Source: Cinnamomum chago (taxonomy: Eukaryota > Streptophyta > Magnoliopsida > Laurales > Lauraceae). From it: a stretch of DNA of 64,000 nt. The position numbers and the translations under genes are program-made. The stretch lies in the NCBI GenBank assembly GCA_038049695.1, contig CP142460.1:36304001-36368000 (forward strand). Reading direction: 5' to 3'. Positions 19,992 through 32,822 of this stretch are shown here, one piece after another. Within the stretch, counting starts at the first letter, position 1; each line of letters begins with the position of its first letter. The notes under the pieces were generated by a model that saw nothing but the letters and a program-made list of their open reading frames with translations, made no database searches and was not told where the DNA came from.

Positions 19992-22900
19992 GAATTGATG
20001 CAAGGTGACAAACTGAATGCATCCAACGGTTCAGAGAGAGAGAGAGAGCATATTAAATACCTGTTCTTAAAGAAAAAGTGAGAAAGGTCATAAGTGTTTC
20101 CATGTAAGTATTATTTCAAGAAATGACCTTCTTGGCAAGGTCATTAGAATTTGATAGCTTTATAATATTGGCAGAAGACACACTAATGATGATTTACTAG
20201 TAAATTAGTTAAAAATTGAACCAATAAACCAAACAAGCTGAATAAAATTGCACAGAACTGGAAAATCAAGTTATGGGGGAGATTGAGTTCCAATTGACTT
20301 GCCATGATGATAAATGGGCCTCATATGTATGAATTTGACTTGACTTTTTAAATTCAAGTGAATCTTTCTGTATCAAGTCAGTTTTGTATTGCTATTCTGT
20401 TCTCACGGCATTGAAAAAAAAAAGAAAAAAGAAAGAGATGCTTCTTCTGGTAGGCTTGAAGAATTTCACATTCTACAAAGTAGGTTACATGAATTCTTCA
20501 ACATATGACCATTCTTGGGTAGGGTATGTTTTACTTACTCTGTTTTGTTCTAGAATGGACCTAGCATATTCATTAGCATGCTTTGCATCCTACATATGTT
20601 AGTTGAAAGCATCACACACATTAATTCTAAGACTTTTCATGTCACAGAATTTTAAATACCACTAATTTGATAAGATATCCTTAACCAAGGGTTTGTGTAT
20701 TAGGTGAGACATGTCCTCCTACAACCACCAGTTTGCTAGGCCTTTTTAAAAATTAAATCATCATTGGTGGATAAGGTTGAAATGAACAGGTGACCTCACA
20801 TAGTCACTACCTGAATGATAAGAATCAAGGGCAACTAATGCTTCATAGTTTTTGCAGACAGAAATGCAAGAATGTGGAGATGAGGTTTCCTAGCTGGCAT
20901 GATAGTCTGTGAGCAAGTTTGGGACTAGAGAGATGTGCGTATTGAAAGGTATATTGTAACTTATATGTATTTATAAAGAGATTTTGATTCTCTTACCTCT
21001 GTTACATGTATGTTTTAAATTACTGTTATGATAACAGAGATTAACTTCTACGGCTGAGTCAGTCTCCATTTATGATCATTTTGATACTTGAAACAAACTA
21101 AAGGCCTCATGATATGATATAACCGCAACTTCATATTTAACATGGTTACAAAACAAAAATGCGAATAAGCTAACAGGCATTTAGAAACCTGCTTAGCATT
21201 TTTCATTAGTGCTAACAGACTTTTAAACAAAATTCATGGTCAACAGACTTGGGGGATATGAGAGAGTGAAAAAAGCACTTACAGTTCAATAGCAGCATAA
21301 AGTTGAGCCTCATCTTTTGGCATGCTGAGAAGAAAAAGAAGATTAGAGTTGGAGGTACTAAAATTAATTCATTGAGGATGATGAGTGCAGCAAAGTTAAT
21401 GTAAGAAACAAAGAACTCTACTTGTAAAAGATATAACACAGGGTTGCAAGCTGAAACTTCGCAAAATACCCTTGCTACAGGCACAACAGCAGAGTTAGGA
21501 CTCAAAAGATAATAAAACTCAAAGCAAAAGGTTTCATTTAGTCATGACGACATACATGCAGCTGAGGTGGTGGTTTAGTGTAATAACATTTGCCCAACAC
21601 ACTAAAAAGATGCACCAAAAAAACTTATTATTCCAAAAACAACATTCTCATTACAAGATACAAAACAATAAAAAGGGAAGTTGGTCTTGGCCTTTTTCAG
21701 AACCATGAGGAATTACATAACTTGTAAAGTACCACTAGATGCATGAAATAAAGCCATCCCAGTAGGACACTGGTACGGATGTAAAGCAAGAAAAGGAATA
21801 CCCGTCTCTTTCTACTTGAATAGAATGCAAGAAACCCGTGGAGCATGCTTGTTACTACAAATACATATTCTTTTTATACTTTCAGAAATCTTCCATTCTT
21901 ATTGTGGACAGATTTTGACTATAGTCCCACCAAATTATGCACAGTTTTAAACAAGAATTCTAATTTTACCAATGTAAGTGCATGTGTATTGGCAGAAACA
22001 GTAACCTGACGATTTTTTGGGAGAATGGATGAACTGACATGAAACCCATAATTACTTCAGAATCTTTTTAATCTTTCCGTTTCATCTCTTTCTTTTAACA
22101 AACTCTAATTGCAAGTAGTTTAGGGAGACCTTCAAAAAGAGGTAATTGGAGATAGATAGAGTCAGAGATTATATTAAATAATCATATGGTTAGTGAAAGG
22201 AAAACATGCTAAAGAAGAGTAGTTTGTAATCTCCACAGTATCTGTTGAAATAATTTTCTTACCTTCAATGATTAGAAGTGCACAGTGGCATGAGTTCATA
22301 TGGTTCTAAATAATGCAGGACTCTAAAAAAGAACAAAACAGAAAAATTTTATAATAATAGTTCCAAACCGGTTTCTTGGGTGACTTTTCATTGCACTGGG
22401 CCCTCAAGAAGCTACTGTCTTTATTTTAATCTTTCATCAACCCTTCCTTTCTTTGCTGGCTCCAGCTCTTATGAGGGGCCCTCTTCTAACAATCAACTGT
22501 CCAAAACCAAGACAAATAGGAATCTTAAAATAGAACTTAAAATATACTTATCTCAATAGAAAATTGAGTAAACCCAGTTGGGAAATGCCTTGTTGAATCT
22601 TAAAATAGAACTAAAAATTCCTCACATTGAATGTGTGCCACTTCAGCATTTTCAGCTTTGCAAAAAATAGAAAGGTCTTTTTTTTTTTTCCTTTTCCTTT
22701 CTTTTCAATTAGTTGGTGCGGCGCATTTTGGTTGGAAAAACCACAATCTCGATCATTCCCAACCTTTTGGTGATCCAGACTCCAAATTGAAAGGCCATTA
22801 GAGATACCATGAAACATCTTTTAGAGCCATTTTCTTGGAAGTATTGTTTAATTTCTTGTTTTAGCTGAATGTTGGATGAAAAATAAATGATTCACAAATC

Positions 22901-24020
22901 AAAGCACATAGATATATGTAGAAATAGATGAAAAGTTAAATTGGACGTCATAAATTAGAGATTACATTGAAGCATCAAAGAACATAGAAAATAATTATGA
23001 ATGGAATAGTAAAATACAGGTTAAAGCTTGCATCCAGATCTTTTTCCCGTTTTTGGAACTTCTGTTTTAGGATTTTTTAATTTGTACACTGGGATGATTT
23101 TGTGTTCCATGGATTTTGTTTACTTGGAAGAGAAGAATCCTAATTTCTTACCTTTTCCACTGAAAAACAGATCTTCTCTTTCAAGTAAAATTGGCTCTTT
23201 TTTTTTCCCCTTCTCACACCAAAACAAAGAAACAATAGGAGCAAGGAAAATCAGTAACACCCTTTCTCTCTATAGCAAAGTCCTCTCTTCGCATACAAAC
23301 ACACCCTTACTTGAAGTCAGAGATGAGTTATAGGTACCCATTATACTTGGGTGAAAGAAAGGATGGGAGAAGTATTTTTCAACATGTATTAGGAAATTAC
23401 AGGTGTGGTTTATAAACTACAAAAAAGATTCCCTGCCTATTAAACAATATTTACTTGTGTGAGTTATCAAGGGCAAATAATCCATTCAAGTGTGTGTATG
23501 GAATCCTAACAACAAAGCATGGGAAGGGCATCCTCCTTTTTCAATTCCCTTTCCCCATATCAAAAGGCATTGAAGAAGTCTAAAAGATATATTAAAGACC
23601 TTCCTTTTTGGATTTCTTTGCACCCTTATTCAAGTATTATGAGGCCTACTTGACATTAGCAATGTTCCCATTGCAACTAACCACCATCAACAAATTTGGA
23701 TTAATTAAATTATAAACTCTAACTAAAGAAGCCTAAATGAAAGTTTTCAGCTCCACTAAGGCTTTAGCCATAACCAAACTCCCAAAGAAGAGATCGATCT
23801 AACTAAGTGTGCTATTTTATTTTTTATATGATAATTTCATCAAAGATTTTCGATTGGGATAGCCAATTCAATCAAATACATTACTTATAAATATCATAAA
23901 CTCCTAGTGTGCAAACACTGCCAAATAAAATAGTTCAAAAATCTGTTGAAATCTGATCCAATCCAAGTACCAAACACTGAAGACATCATAGTATATTAAA
24001 CAGAGAAATCATACACTCAA
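19992..24020. other. Non-coding interior of CACTA-1
   Basis: This is about 4 kb of AT-rich sequence. On the minus strand a short exon-like piece at 21282-21325 (acceptor TTCTCAG, then MPKDEAQLYAAIEL, then GTAAGT donor) suggests intron-rich captured DNA. Elsewhere I see only short frames without family features. Confidence 0.45.
21282..21325 (-). pseudogene. Short unrecognised exon-like piece
   Basis: A TTCTTCTCAG acceptor is followed by MPKDEAQLYAAIEL and a GTAAGT donor on the minus strand. The borders fit plant splice rules. The peptide is too short to name. Confidence 0.35.
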
Positions 24021-24033
24021 ACACCATCTACAT

Positions 24034-24035
<2 letters not shown>

Positions 24036-24073
<38 letters not shown>
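24036..24073. repeat. (GA)n microsatellite
   Basis: Nineteen or so GA dinucleotides occur in a row inside CACTA-1. No function is implied. Confidence 0.95.
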
Positions 24074-24079
<6 letters not shown>

Positions 24080-25209
24080 AAGGAGCCATCAGGCCATCAA
24101 ACATGAAACCAAAGCAAACTGGACTGGATCTTAAACAGATCTCCTCCAACAACACCCAATTTAATAGAAAGAAATATCTGAACTTTCTACTAGAAGAAGA
24201 TGATGAAGAAATTGAGTGTAATAAAAAAAAAAGGGACAAGGATTACGTGATTTTTAAGCTTGAATGGAATCTGGGATGGGGAAATGATAAGTTGGTACCT
24301 CTTATTTGCAGGTGGATCAAACATCCATGCAAGATTCCTCTGAAAATATCAGTTCAATTTCTTGTATTAGTTTTCAGACAGTGGGGTGGAGTCGTTGGGG
24401 ATTGTCGCTGTTGATTGAAATGGAAGCACTCTCCCTCTCCAAATTTCTGCAAACAGTACTCGGAGCTTCTCCTTCAGCCCTACCAATCCAAAAATACCCC
24501 AAACCAGATTCGCATCTAAAAAATTAAAATAAAAGGCAACCAACAGAACTAGAGCAGTAATAACAGAAAAAAATTCTGTAAATCAAAACTCTAAAAAAAA
24601 AAAAAATTGTAAATTGAATGTGATCTAAGGGGCATTTGAATGAATACCTTCTGTTTAAAGAAGAAAAGATCCCACTCTGAAATCGAACTGTCGATGCTAG
24701 ATGAGAATAGACGAGGGAAGAAACCCTAGAATCGGGATTGCCTGGGATAGTCTGCGGACACATGGGATAGCATGCCATTCGACGGAGCCAGGAGAGACGA
24801 GCCAGATCTCGAGGGGGCCATCTTCTCGACCGATGGCGGGCTGCGACACATCGACGCTGGTGGAAGAAATCAAACGCACCAGAACGAGATGATGGAAATC
24901 AAACGCGTCGACGCTGGTGGAAGAAATCAAACCCCAAACACTAATGCCAAAAAGAAAGAGGGTTGTAAGAAGGCAATGCAGTTGAGTTGATGATGAAGAA
25001 AGAGAGAGATGCACGAGATGCACGATTTAGAGAAAGAGGCAGGGACGCTGGAAATGGAAAGGGGGCAGTTTCAAACATGAACACGATTTAGAGAAAGAGG
25101 CATGGGCGCGGGAAAGGATGCAGGAAATGGATATGGGGCTAGAGGAGGTGCGCGGGCGCGCAAAATTGAAAAATAGATTTTTGGGGCTCCACTTTTTTTT
25201 TATTTTGCA

Positions 25210-25550
25210 TAGCAGAAGACTTTCCCGGCGAATTTTATGCGCCAGTAAAAAGTTAAATTACCAAATGCCTTAAGGAGAGCGAACTTTGCCGGCGATCCAG
25301 GTAGGTTGCCGGCAAAAATATAACATTTACCGGTGAAAAAAAAATTTCGCCGGTAAAGTACTAACCATTGCCGGCGATAAAAAAAATTTGCCGGTAAAGT
25401 ACTAACCATTGCCGGCGAAATTATGTCGCCGGGAAAACTCTACCTTTTACCGGCGAAATAAAATTTTTCGCCGGTAAAAGTTATACTTTTCCCGGCGTTT
25501 AATGATTGCGCCGGGAAAAAACGCCGGTAAAAGTATAAATTCTTGTAGTG
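25210..25550. repeat. CACTA-1 right TIR and subterminal repeats
   Basis: The same GCCGGCG/CGCCGGTAAAA motifs as at the left end occur about fifteen times in both orientations up to the TTGTAGTG terminus. Matching subterminal words at the two ends tie them together as one element despite 12.9 kb between them. Confidence 0.88.
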
Positions 25551-25553
25551 TTT

Positions 25554-26396
25554 CACAAAGCCAATCAGAATCTCCAAGACCCAATCATCTTCCACGCTAT
25601 GCCCCGTATCAGATCTCTTTTCTCAAGGAGATGGGTGGGATCTCCATGAGAAAGCAACTAGAAGCTCATAGGGAAACCAGAAGAGAAACTGGAAGAAGAA
25701 GAAGAGGTGGGGCGTGTGCAACACTTGCACAAGAGAGGAAGATGGGCGTGAATCCCTAGGGTGGAATAATCATGGACGTCCACCTCTTTCAACCTCCTTT
25801 ATTTATAGCAAAAGCAACCTCCTCTTTAGTAATTAAAATAGAAGTCTTACTTGCATTAAGAATTAGTAACTTACTATATCACAATTAGAAGTCTCTCTTC
25901 AAATAGGATTAGTAACTTTCTGTTTCCTTTCCTTTAGAGTTCAAGTAGAATTAATAACTTTCTAATAACGTGGGCTAGCGTGCCAACCACTAGGGATTCC
26001 ATAGAAAGCTGGCTCCAACTGAGACACCGCGACCCCACATCTTATGTGCAATCCGGACCCACAGTTAATTGCAAATAACTCCACTATACAAATGCAATTG
26101 AACTCCAGTCTTAGGAATAAATTACAAGAAGACCATAAACTTCCCTTATTATCAAGTATAAGACTAGCGACACATGTTTCCCGTATGTGGATCTCATCCA
26201 TACACATGTATTACATCTTGTATACTATCGGACTCTAGTTCATCTCATGGACCATCATGTCATTCGTATTGGTTATGTACAAGTAGATAATAAAAAAGCT
26301 TTCATCTCATGAAAGGAAAGCATGATTATATTGATAAATAAAGAAATTAATAAATTTATTACATCATCGAATGGATTGAGTCCATACAAACTAACA
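25554..26396 (-). mobile_element. Copia LTR-B, right part
   Basis: It resumes after the TTT duplication with AATCAGAATCTCCAA and ends CTAACA at 26396. It follows the copia-2 LTR closely (TAGATCTCTTTTCTCAAG; TTGCAAATAACTC; CATACACATGTATTACATCT) but lacks about 600 bp of that LTR between the AGACC-TAAACTTCC block and the TGTGGATCTCA block. A minus-strand TATA box TATAAATA lies near 25800-25808 and TGGACGTCCA at 25773-25782. On its right are a PPT and RNase H, so on this side it acts as a 3' LTR. Confidence 0.85.
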
Positions 26397-27932
26397 ACCT
26401 CCCATTTTGGCTCAATGCCAGTCAGGGTTGCTTCTCATGCCCATCACGTCTACATGCTGCTCAAAGACTTTGGTGGTCAAAGGCTTAGTAAAGGGATCCG
26501 TCAGATTGTTTGTAGAGCCTATCTTTGTGATTACGATATCAGCTCTCTGTACAATCTCTCTGACCAAGCGATACTTCCTCTGTACGTGCTTTTGGCTCTT
26601 ATGGCTCTTGGGTTCCTTGGACTGAGCGACTGCCCCGCTGCTGTCATAGTAAATTGTGAGCGGCTGTTGTGCCAAAGGTACCACTCCATCTTTAGCTGCT
26701 GCACAAGCCGCTACATATTCAGCCTATGAGGTGGAATCAGCGGTACATTCCTGTTTAATACTCCTCCAACTGATAGCTCCTCCGCCAAGCATAAACACAT
26801 AACCAAATGTTGATTTCTTGAAATCCTCATCTGACATGAAGTCAGAATCTATGTAACCGACTGGAATTAATTCATCGCTGTCGTAAATCAACATGTAATC
26901 TCTAGTCCTTCTCAAGTATTTGAGAATACATTTTACAACAGTCCAATGGTCAGGACCTGGGTTAGACTGATATCTACTGACTAACCCCACAGCATGACAG
27001 ATATCCAGTCTAGTACAAAGCATAGCATACATGAGGCTACCAACATCCAAAGCGTATAGAATTGCTCTCATTTGCTCTTTTTCTTTAGGTGTCTTGGGAC
27101 CCCGATCCTTGGAAAGGTGCACTCCATGCCTAAAAGGTGTGATGCCCTTCTTGGAGTCTTGCATAGCAAACCGTACTAGTACTTTATCGGTGTAAGCAGC
27201 TTGGGATAAGCCTATCATCCTATTCTTTCGGTCTCGATGGAGTTTGATTTCTAGGATGTAGCTCGCTTCTCCCAAGTCCTTCATATAAAAAGTCTTTGCC
27301 AACCAAACTTTTATTGTTGACAACATTCATTCACTCCCTAGGAGAAGGATGTCGTCGACATATAAAATCAGAAAAACTACCCTGCCTCCTTTATTTTTCA
27401 TATACACACATGACTCATCCGGATTCTACTAAAACCCAAATGACTTGATTGCCTGGTCAAAACAGATGTTCCAGCTCCAGGATGCTTGCTTTAGTCCATA
27501 AATGGACTTCTATAGTTTGCAAACTCTTTTCTTTTGGTTATTAGCTACAAAACCGTCTGGCTGCATCATATAGATGTCTTCCTCAAGATGGCTGTTGAGA
27601 AACGCCATCTTGACATCCATTTGCCAATCTCGTAATCGAGATGAGCAGCAATGGATAAGAGAATTTGGATGAACTTGAGCATGGCTACCGGCGAAAGGTT
27701 TCCTCACAATCCAAACCTTCTTTCTTAGTATATCCTTTTGCAAGAAGCCTGACCTTAAAGGTCTCAACTCTTCCATATGGTCCTCTCTTTCTCTTGGAGA
27801 CCCACTTGCACTCAATAAGTTTAATATTAGCAAGCAAGTCCACAAGTGTCCAACCGGATTGGAGTACATAGACTCCATCTCAGCTTTCATAGAATCATGC
27901 CAATGTCCCGAATCAATGTCATTCATTGTTGT
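26397..27932 (-). pseudogene. Copia RT-RNase H fragment, frameshifted (copia-3)
   Basis: On the minus strand this reads from NDIDSGHW-DSMKAEMESMYSN through reverse transcriptase (YVDD at 27351-27362; DLGEASYILEIKLHRDRK) to RNase H (KSTFGYVFMLGGGA, QECTADSTS, TIYYDSSGA, NNLTDPFTKPL), then the PPT. At least two frameshifts and one small deletion separate the readable blocks (27926-27510, 27326-26724, 26684-26412). It lacks gag, protease and integrase. Its 5' side is joined directly to the end of the copia-2 3' LTR at 27933. Confidence 0.9.
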
Positions 27933-29693
27933 TGGAATATAGGTGGGCCTTCCAGACAGGTTTCAAAAAACTTTTGACCCACTTGATGCAGGGATCATCT
28001 ATCTAGAAAGCAACAAACCCAATGCAGGATGCAATCCCTCAAACTCATAAATCATGTACAGCAATATATACTATCTAGAAGATAGAAAACAACACCTAAA
28101 CATGCAACCATGGAATCCACAACATACAAGGATGTAGATTTATACCTTTGGAGCTTTGTAGTGCTCTAATGGAGAATTTGAGTTCTTTCCTTTGATGATG
28201 AACACCTTCACTATCCAATTCAGAATCTCCAACACCTTTTGATCTTCCATGCTATTACCCGTATTAGATCTCTTTTCTCAAGAAGATGGTGGAATCTTCA
28301 AGAGAAAACCTAACTAGTAACTCCAAGGAACTAGAGGAGAAAGAGAAGAGAACTTAGAGAGGAAAAGAACTTGTGCAACACATGCACAAAGAGGCTGGAA
28401 TGACTCTCACTATTATGGACGTCCAAGAGGGGTTTGTTCCTCTTTATATAGCCCTCCATTCCACCTCTTTTCCTATTTGAAATAGAAGTTTAACTCCCAT
28501 TACAAAATAGTAAACTTCTCCCTTACTAGTTGCCATAGATGTCTCACTTCCACAACAATTAGTAGCTTTCTCCTTTCTAATTAAAATAGAAGTCCTACTT
28601 CCATTAATAATTAATAGCTTACTATTACCACCATTAGAAGTCTCACTTCAAATAGAAATAGTAACCTTCCTTTTAGAGTTCAAGTAGAAATAATATCTTT
28701 CTAATAACTTGGGCTAGCATGGGGACCACTAGGGATTCCTTAGAAAGCTGGCTCCAACTGGGACACGTAACCCCACATCTCATGTGCAATCTGGGCCCAC
28801 AGTTAATTGCAAATAACTCACTATACAAATGCAATTGCACTCCAGTCTTATGAATATATTACAATGAAGACCCTAAACTTCCAGATTACCATAAGTAGGC
28901 CCCTCCATCTATATCCATGGATCAATTGGACCAGTCCACCAAATTAGATCCATATCTTATTATCCTTGAGCCCTAATTAATTTAAATGATCATTTGGTAC
29001 CGATTCAATTGACTCTTAATTGGAATGGTGCGCACTTACCAATGATAAATCCATTAATTGGCACAAGGGGGGATAAAAGATAGATTCCATCTTGACCATT
29101 GACTGTTTCCACAGCTCTACTACCACGTACCCAAATCACCGAGGTGTTGACCTACAGTTGGCCTCACTCATTGGTGACTCAAAGCAAATGAATAGATGGA
29201 AACTTGAGTTCATCAATGTCTCAGGATTATGAGCCTATTGCTAGGGAATTAAGAGAGCAGACCTTAAAATAAAGACAATGTATATAAGGTGCTTCTCATG
29301 GTCCTTCAATACATCCAATGTACCAGCACCATGATCCAGAATCTTACATTCCGATGATCGAGACAAATCACACTATCTCATAGTGATCAAAGTACTACAA
29401 CCTTGTCGGATGAGATGTCCAATCTCATCACTGGTTGTGAAGATATTTAAGTATAAGATTTGCAATACATATCTCCTGTATGTGGATCTCACCCATACAC
29501 ATGTATTACATCTAGTATACTTATGGACTCTAGTTCATCTCATGAACCATTATGTCATTTGTATTGGTTATGTGCAAGTATATAATTAAACACCATTCAT
29601 CTCATGAAAGGAAAGCATGATTGTATTGATAAATAAAGAAATGAATCAATTTATTACATCATATACTTGGTATTGAGACCATCAAAACTAACA
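27933..29693 (-). repeat. copia-2 3' LTR
   Basis: On the plus strand it starts TGGAATATAGG and ends AAAACTAACA. It nearly repeats 35378-37140. It carries a minus-strand TATA box CTATATAAAGA (28441-28451) and the palindrome TGGACGTCCA (28416-28425) about 16 bp downstream of it. Confidence 0.95.
28416..28451 (-). promoter_or_regulatory. TATA box and TGGACGTCCA element, copia-2 3' LTR
   Basis: CTATATAAAGA lies at 28441-28451 on the minus strand, and TGGACGTCCA at 28416-28425 downstream of it, close to the expected transcription start. The same pair is at 35861-35896 in the 5' LTR and 25773-25808 in LTR-B. Confidence 0.65.
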
Positions 29694-29704
29694 ATCTCCC
29701 ACTT
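29694..29704 (-). other. Polypurine tract of copia-2
   Basis: AAGTGGGAGAT on the minus strand directly abuts the TGTTAG terminus. It is identical to the copia-1 PPT. Confidence 0.9.
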
Positions 29705-29708
29705 GGGC

Positions 29709-32700
29709 TCAATGCCAATCAGGATTGCATCTCATGCCCACGTCTACATGCTGCTCAAAGACTTTGGTGGTCAAAGGCTTATTAAAAGGATCTGTCAGAT
29801 TGTCCGCAGAGGCTATCTTGGTGATAGCAATATCATCTCTCTGCACAATCTCTCCGACCAAGTGATACTTCCTCTGTACGTGCTTTTGGCTTTTATGGCT
29901 CCCGGGTTCGTTGGACTGAGCGACTGCCCCGCTGCTGTCACAATAAACTGTGAGCGGCTGTCGTGCCAAAGGTACCACTCCAAGTTCCAAAAGGAATCTT
30001 TTGAGCCAAACTGCTTCCTTAGCTGATTCACAAGCCGCTACATATTCAGCCTCAGAAGTGGAATCAGCGGTACATTCCTGTTTAATACTCCTCCAGCTGA
30101 TAGCTCCTCCACCAAGCATAAACACATGACCAGAGGTGGATTTCCTGGAATCCTTATCTGACATGAAGTCAGGATTTGTGTATCAGACTGGAATCAGCTC
30201 ATCACTGCCGTACAACAGTCCAATGGTCAGGACCTGGGTTAGACTGATATCTGCTGACTAAGCCCACTGCTTGACAGATATCCGGTCTAGTACATAGCAT
30301 AGCATACATGAGGCTACCAACAGCCGAAGCGTATGGAATTGCTCTCATTTGCTCCTTTTCCTCCGGGGTCTTGGGACCCTGATCCTTGGAAAGGTGCACT
30401 CCATGCCTAAAAGGTGTGATACCCTTCTTGGAGTCCTGCATAGCAAACCGTACCAGTACATTATCTATGTAAGTAGCTTGAGATAAGCCAATCATCCTAT
30501 TTTTCCGGTCTCAATGGAGTTTGATCCCTAGGATGTAACTAGCTTCTCCCAAGTCCTTCATATCAGAAGTCTTTGCTAACCAAACTTTTGTCGTTGACAA
30601 CATTCTTATATCTTTCCTAAGGAGAAGGATGTCGTCGACATATAAAACCAGAAAAAATACCCTGTCACCTTCATTTTTCATGTAGACAGATGACTCTTCT
30701 GTATTTTGACTAAAACCAAATGATTTGATTGCCCGGTCAAAACGGATGTTCCAGCTTCGGGATGCCTGCTTCAGTCCATAAATGGACTTCTGCAGCTTGC
30801 AAACTCTTTGCTTTTGGTTACTCGCTATAAAACCGTATGGCTGCATCATATAGATGTCTTCCTCAAGATGGTCGTTGAGAAACGCCGTCTTGACATCCTT
30901 TTGCCAAATCTCGTAATCGAGATGAGCCGCTTTGAATAAGAGTATCCGGATGGACTTGAGCATGGCTACCGGCGAGAAGGTTTCCTTATAATTGATACCC
31001 TCTTTCTGAGTATACCCTTTCGCAACAAGCATGGCCTTAAAGGTTTCAACTCTTCCATCTGGTCCTCTCTTTCTCTTGCAGACCCACTTGCACCCAATAG
31101 GTTTGCTATTGGCAGGCAAGTCCACAAGTGTCCAGACCTGATTAGAGTACATAGACTCCATTTCAGCTTTCATAGCATCTTGCCAATGTCCCGAATCTAT
31201 GTCATTAATTGCTTCATCATAGTTACAGGGATCCTGTTCCAGTTCTTCCGGGATTGCCTCATAAGACTCTCCCAAGAACGAGAACCTATCAAGGGGCCTG
31301 ATTATTCTCCCACTACAACGAGGCACTGTTATAACTACTGGGTCTGGTAGCGGCGGTTCTTCCTCAAGTTCGGTCATACTTGGATTTGGAATTGATTGTT
31401 CTTGAATCTCTTCCAAGATCACCTTTTCTAAAGATTTCCGGTCCATCATATAATCTTCCTCCAGAAAAACCGCATTGGTGCTTACCGGCACTTTCTGCTC
31501 TCTGGGATTATAGAATAACCAACCTTTAGTTCCTTTAGGATATCCTACAAACGTGCATACTTCCGACTTCGTTTCCAACTTATCCGTCTTTACCTTTAGC
31601 ACGTGTGCTGGACAACCCCAAATGTGTAAATGTTGTAGACTAGGCTTTCACCCAGACCATAACTCCCAGGGAGTCTTAGGTACAGACTTAGGTGGTACGA
31701 GGTTTAGTATGTACATCGCAGTATCCAAGGCATATCCCTAAAAGGATAGAGGTAATCCTGAGAAACTCAACATAGACCTAATCATATCTAAAAGAGTTCG
31801 GTTCCTTCTTTCCACTACTACATTCTGTTGAGGCATGCCAGGAGTAGACAACTGGGATAGAATCCCATTTTCTGATAAGTGTGCCATAAAATCACCAGAG
31901 AGATTTCCCCTCCTCGATCTGATCGAAGAGTCTTGATACTTTTTCCTAATTGTTTTTCCGCTTCCGCTCGAAACTCTTTCAACTTTTCAAAAGCCTCGGA
32001 CTTGTGGTGCATAAAGTATTTGTATCCATATCTTGAATAATCATATGTGAAAGTGATGAAATATTCATATCATCCTCTGGCCCTGACATTAATGGGTCCA
32101 CACACATCAGTATGCACTAATTCCAATAAATCTTTGGCCCTATTGCCCTTGTATGAAAATGGTCTTTTGGTCATTTTGCCTTCCAGACAGGACTCACAGA
32201 TAGGCATTGGTTCTACAACCAATGAAGGCAAGATACCATCTTTCACTAGCCTGTCAATCCTATTTAGGTTTATATGACCTAGCCTCAAGTGCCAAAATCC
32301 TGTTGGATTAGATGAAGGTGACCTTCTCTTTAATGATGACCTATTAATTATTTCGGTATCATGTATCTCATACATTGTGGGAGTTAACAGATAAAGCCCA
32401 TTGGTTACCTTGCCAGAACATATAAAAGTATCGTTCCTCTTCATGACAACTTCAGTACCAAAAGTAATAGAATAACTTTTATTCGCCAAACTAGAAACTG
32501 AAATTAAATTCCGCCTTAAAGATGGTACATATAGAGTGTCTGACAAAATCAACTTATTATCTTGAAAACATAAAGTAATAACTCCTACTGAGACCGCATC
32601 CGCCTTAGCATCAGATCCTAGGTTGACAATGATTTCGTCGTCATTGAGTCTCCTGGTTTCCCGGAACCCCTGCAACGAATTACATATGTGATTAGTTGCC

Positions 32701-32771
32701 CCAGAGTCCACACACCAAGATTCTGAAGTACCAGTTGCAAAACTAACTTCATAAACAAGTGACTCAATCAT
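29709..32771 (-). pseudogene. copia-2 protease-integrase-RT-RNase H, broken
   Basis: Readable blocks on the minus strand are: protease with DSGATNHICNS plus GAG-pre-integrase (32771-32070; LWHLRLGHIN counterpart and CESC), integrase core with RSDRGGE but a frameshift after it (about 32012-31603), reverse transcriptase (31602-30511) with YVDD at 30631-30642, a thumb/connection block (30495-30202), and RNase H (30164-29709). A deletion of about 60 bp near 30200 removes the KYLRRT-type segment seen in relatives. Several stops replace Arg or Trp codons, as expected from C-to-T changes. No functional polyprotein can be made. Confidence 0.92.
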
Positions 32772-32822
32772 ACCTGAGGTCTTCTTCTTAGCCAGATAAT
32801 CTGGACAATTCCTTTTCCAATG

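Larger units (their letters stand above)
12583..25550 (-). mobile_element. CACTA-1: 12.97-kb gene-capturing CACTA transposon
   Basis: The left end is CACTACAACAAT and the right end is ATTCTTGTAGTG, the reverse complement of CACTACAAGAAT. A 3-bp duplication TTT flanks it at 12580-12582 and 25551-25553. Both ends carry dense subterminal repeats based on GCCGGCG/CGCCGGGAAAA. No transposase frame was recognised, so it is probably non-autonomous. The interior has several exon-like pieces from different host gene families, all on the minus strand, plus a nested solo LTR. This is the layout of Pack-CACTA or transduplicating elements. The strand given is that of the captured exons. It lies inside a copia LTR. 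Confidence 0.9.

Noticed and set aside
24100-24530. Possible plus-strand host exon (VDQTSMQDSSENIS)
   Set aside because: An acceptor-like CAG precedes it, but no family is recognised and the donor is unclear; not enough to call.
12583-25550. Autonomous CACTA
   Set aside because: No transposase blocks like those in CACTA-2 were found in any frame I could read.
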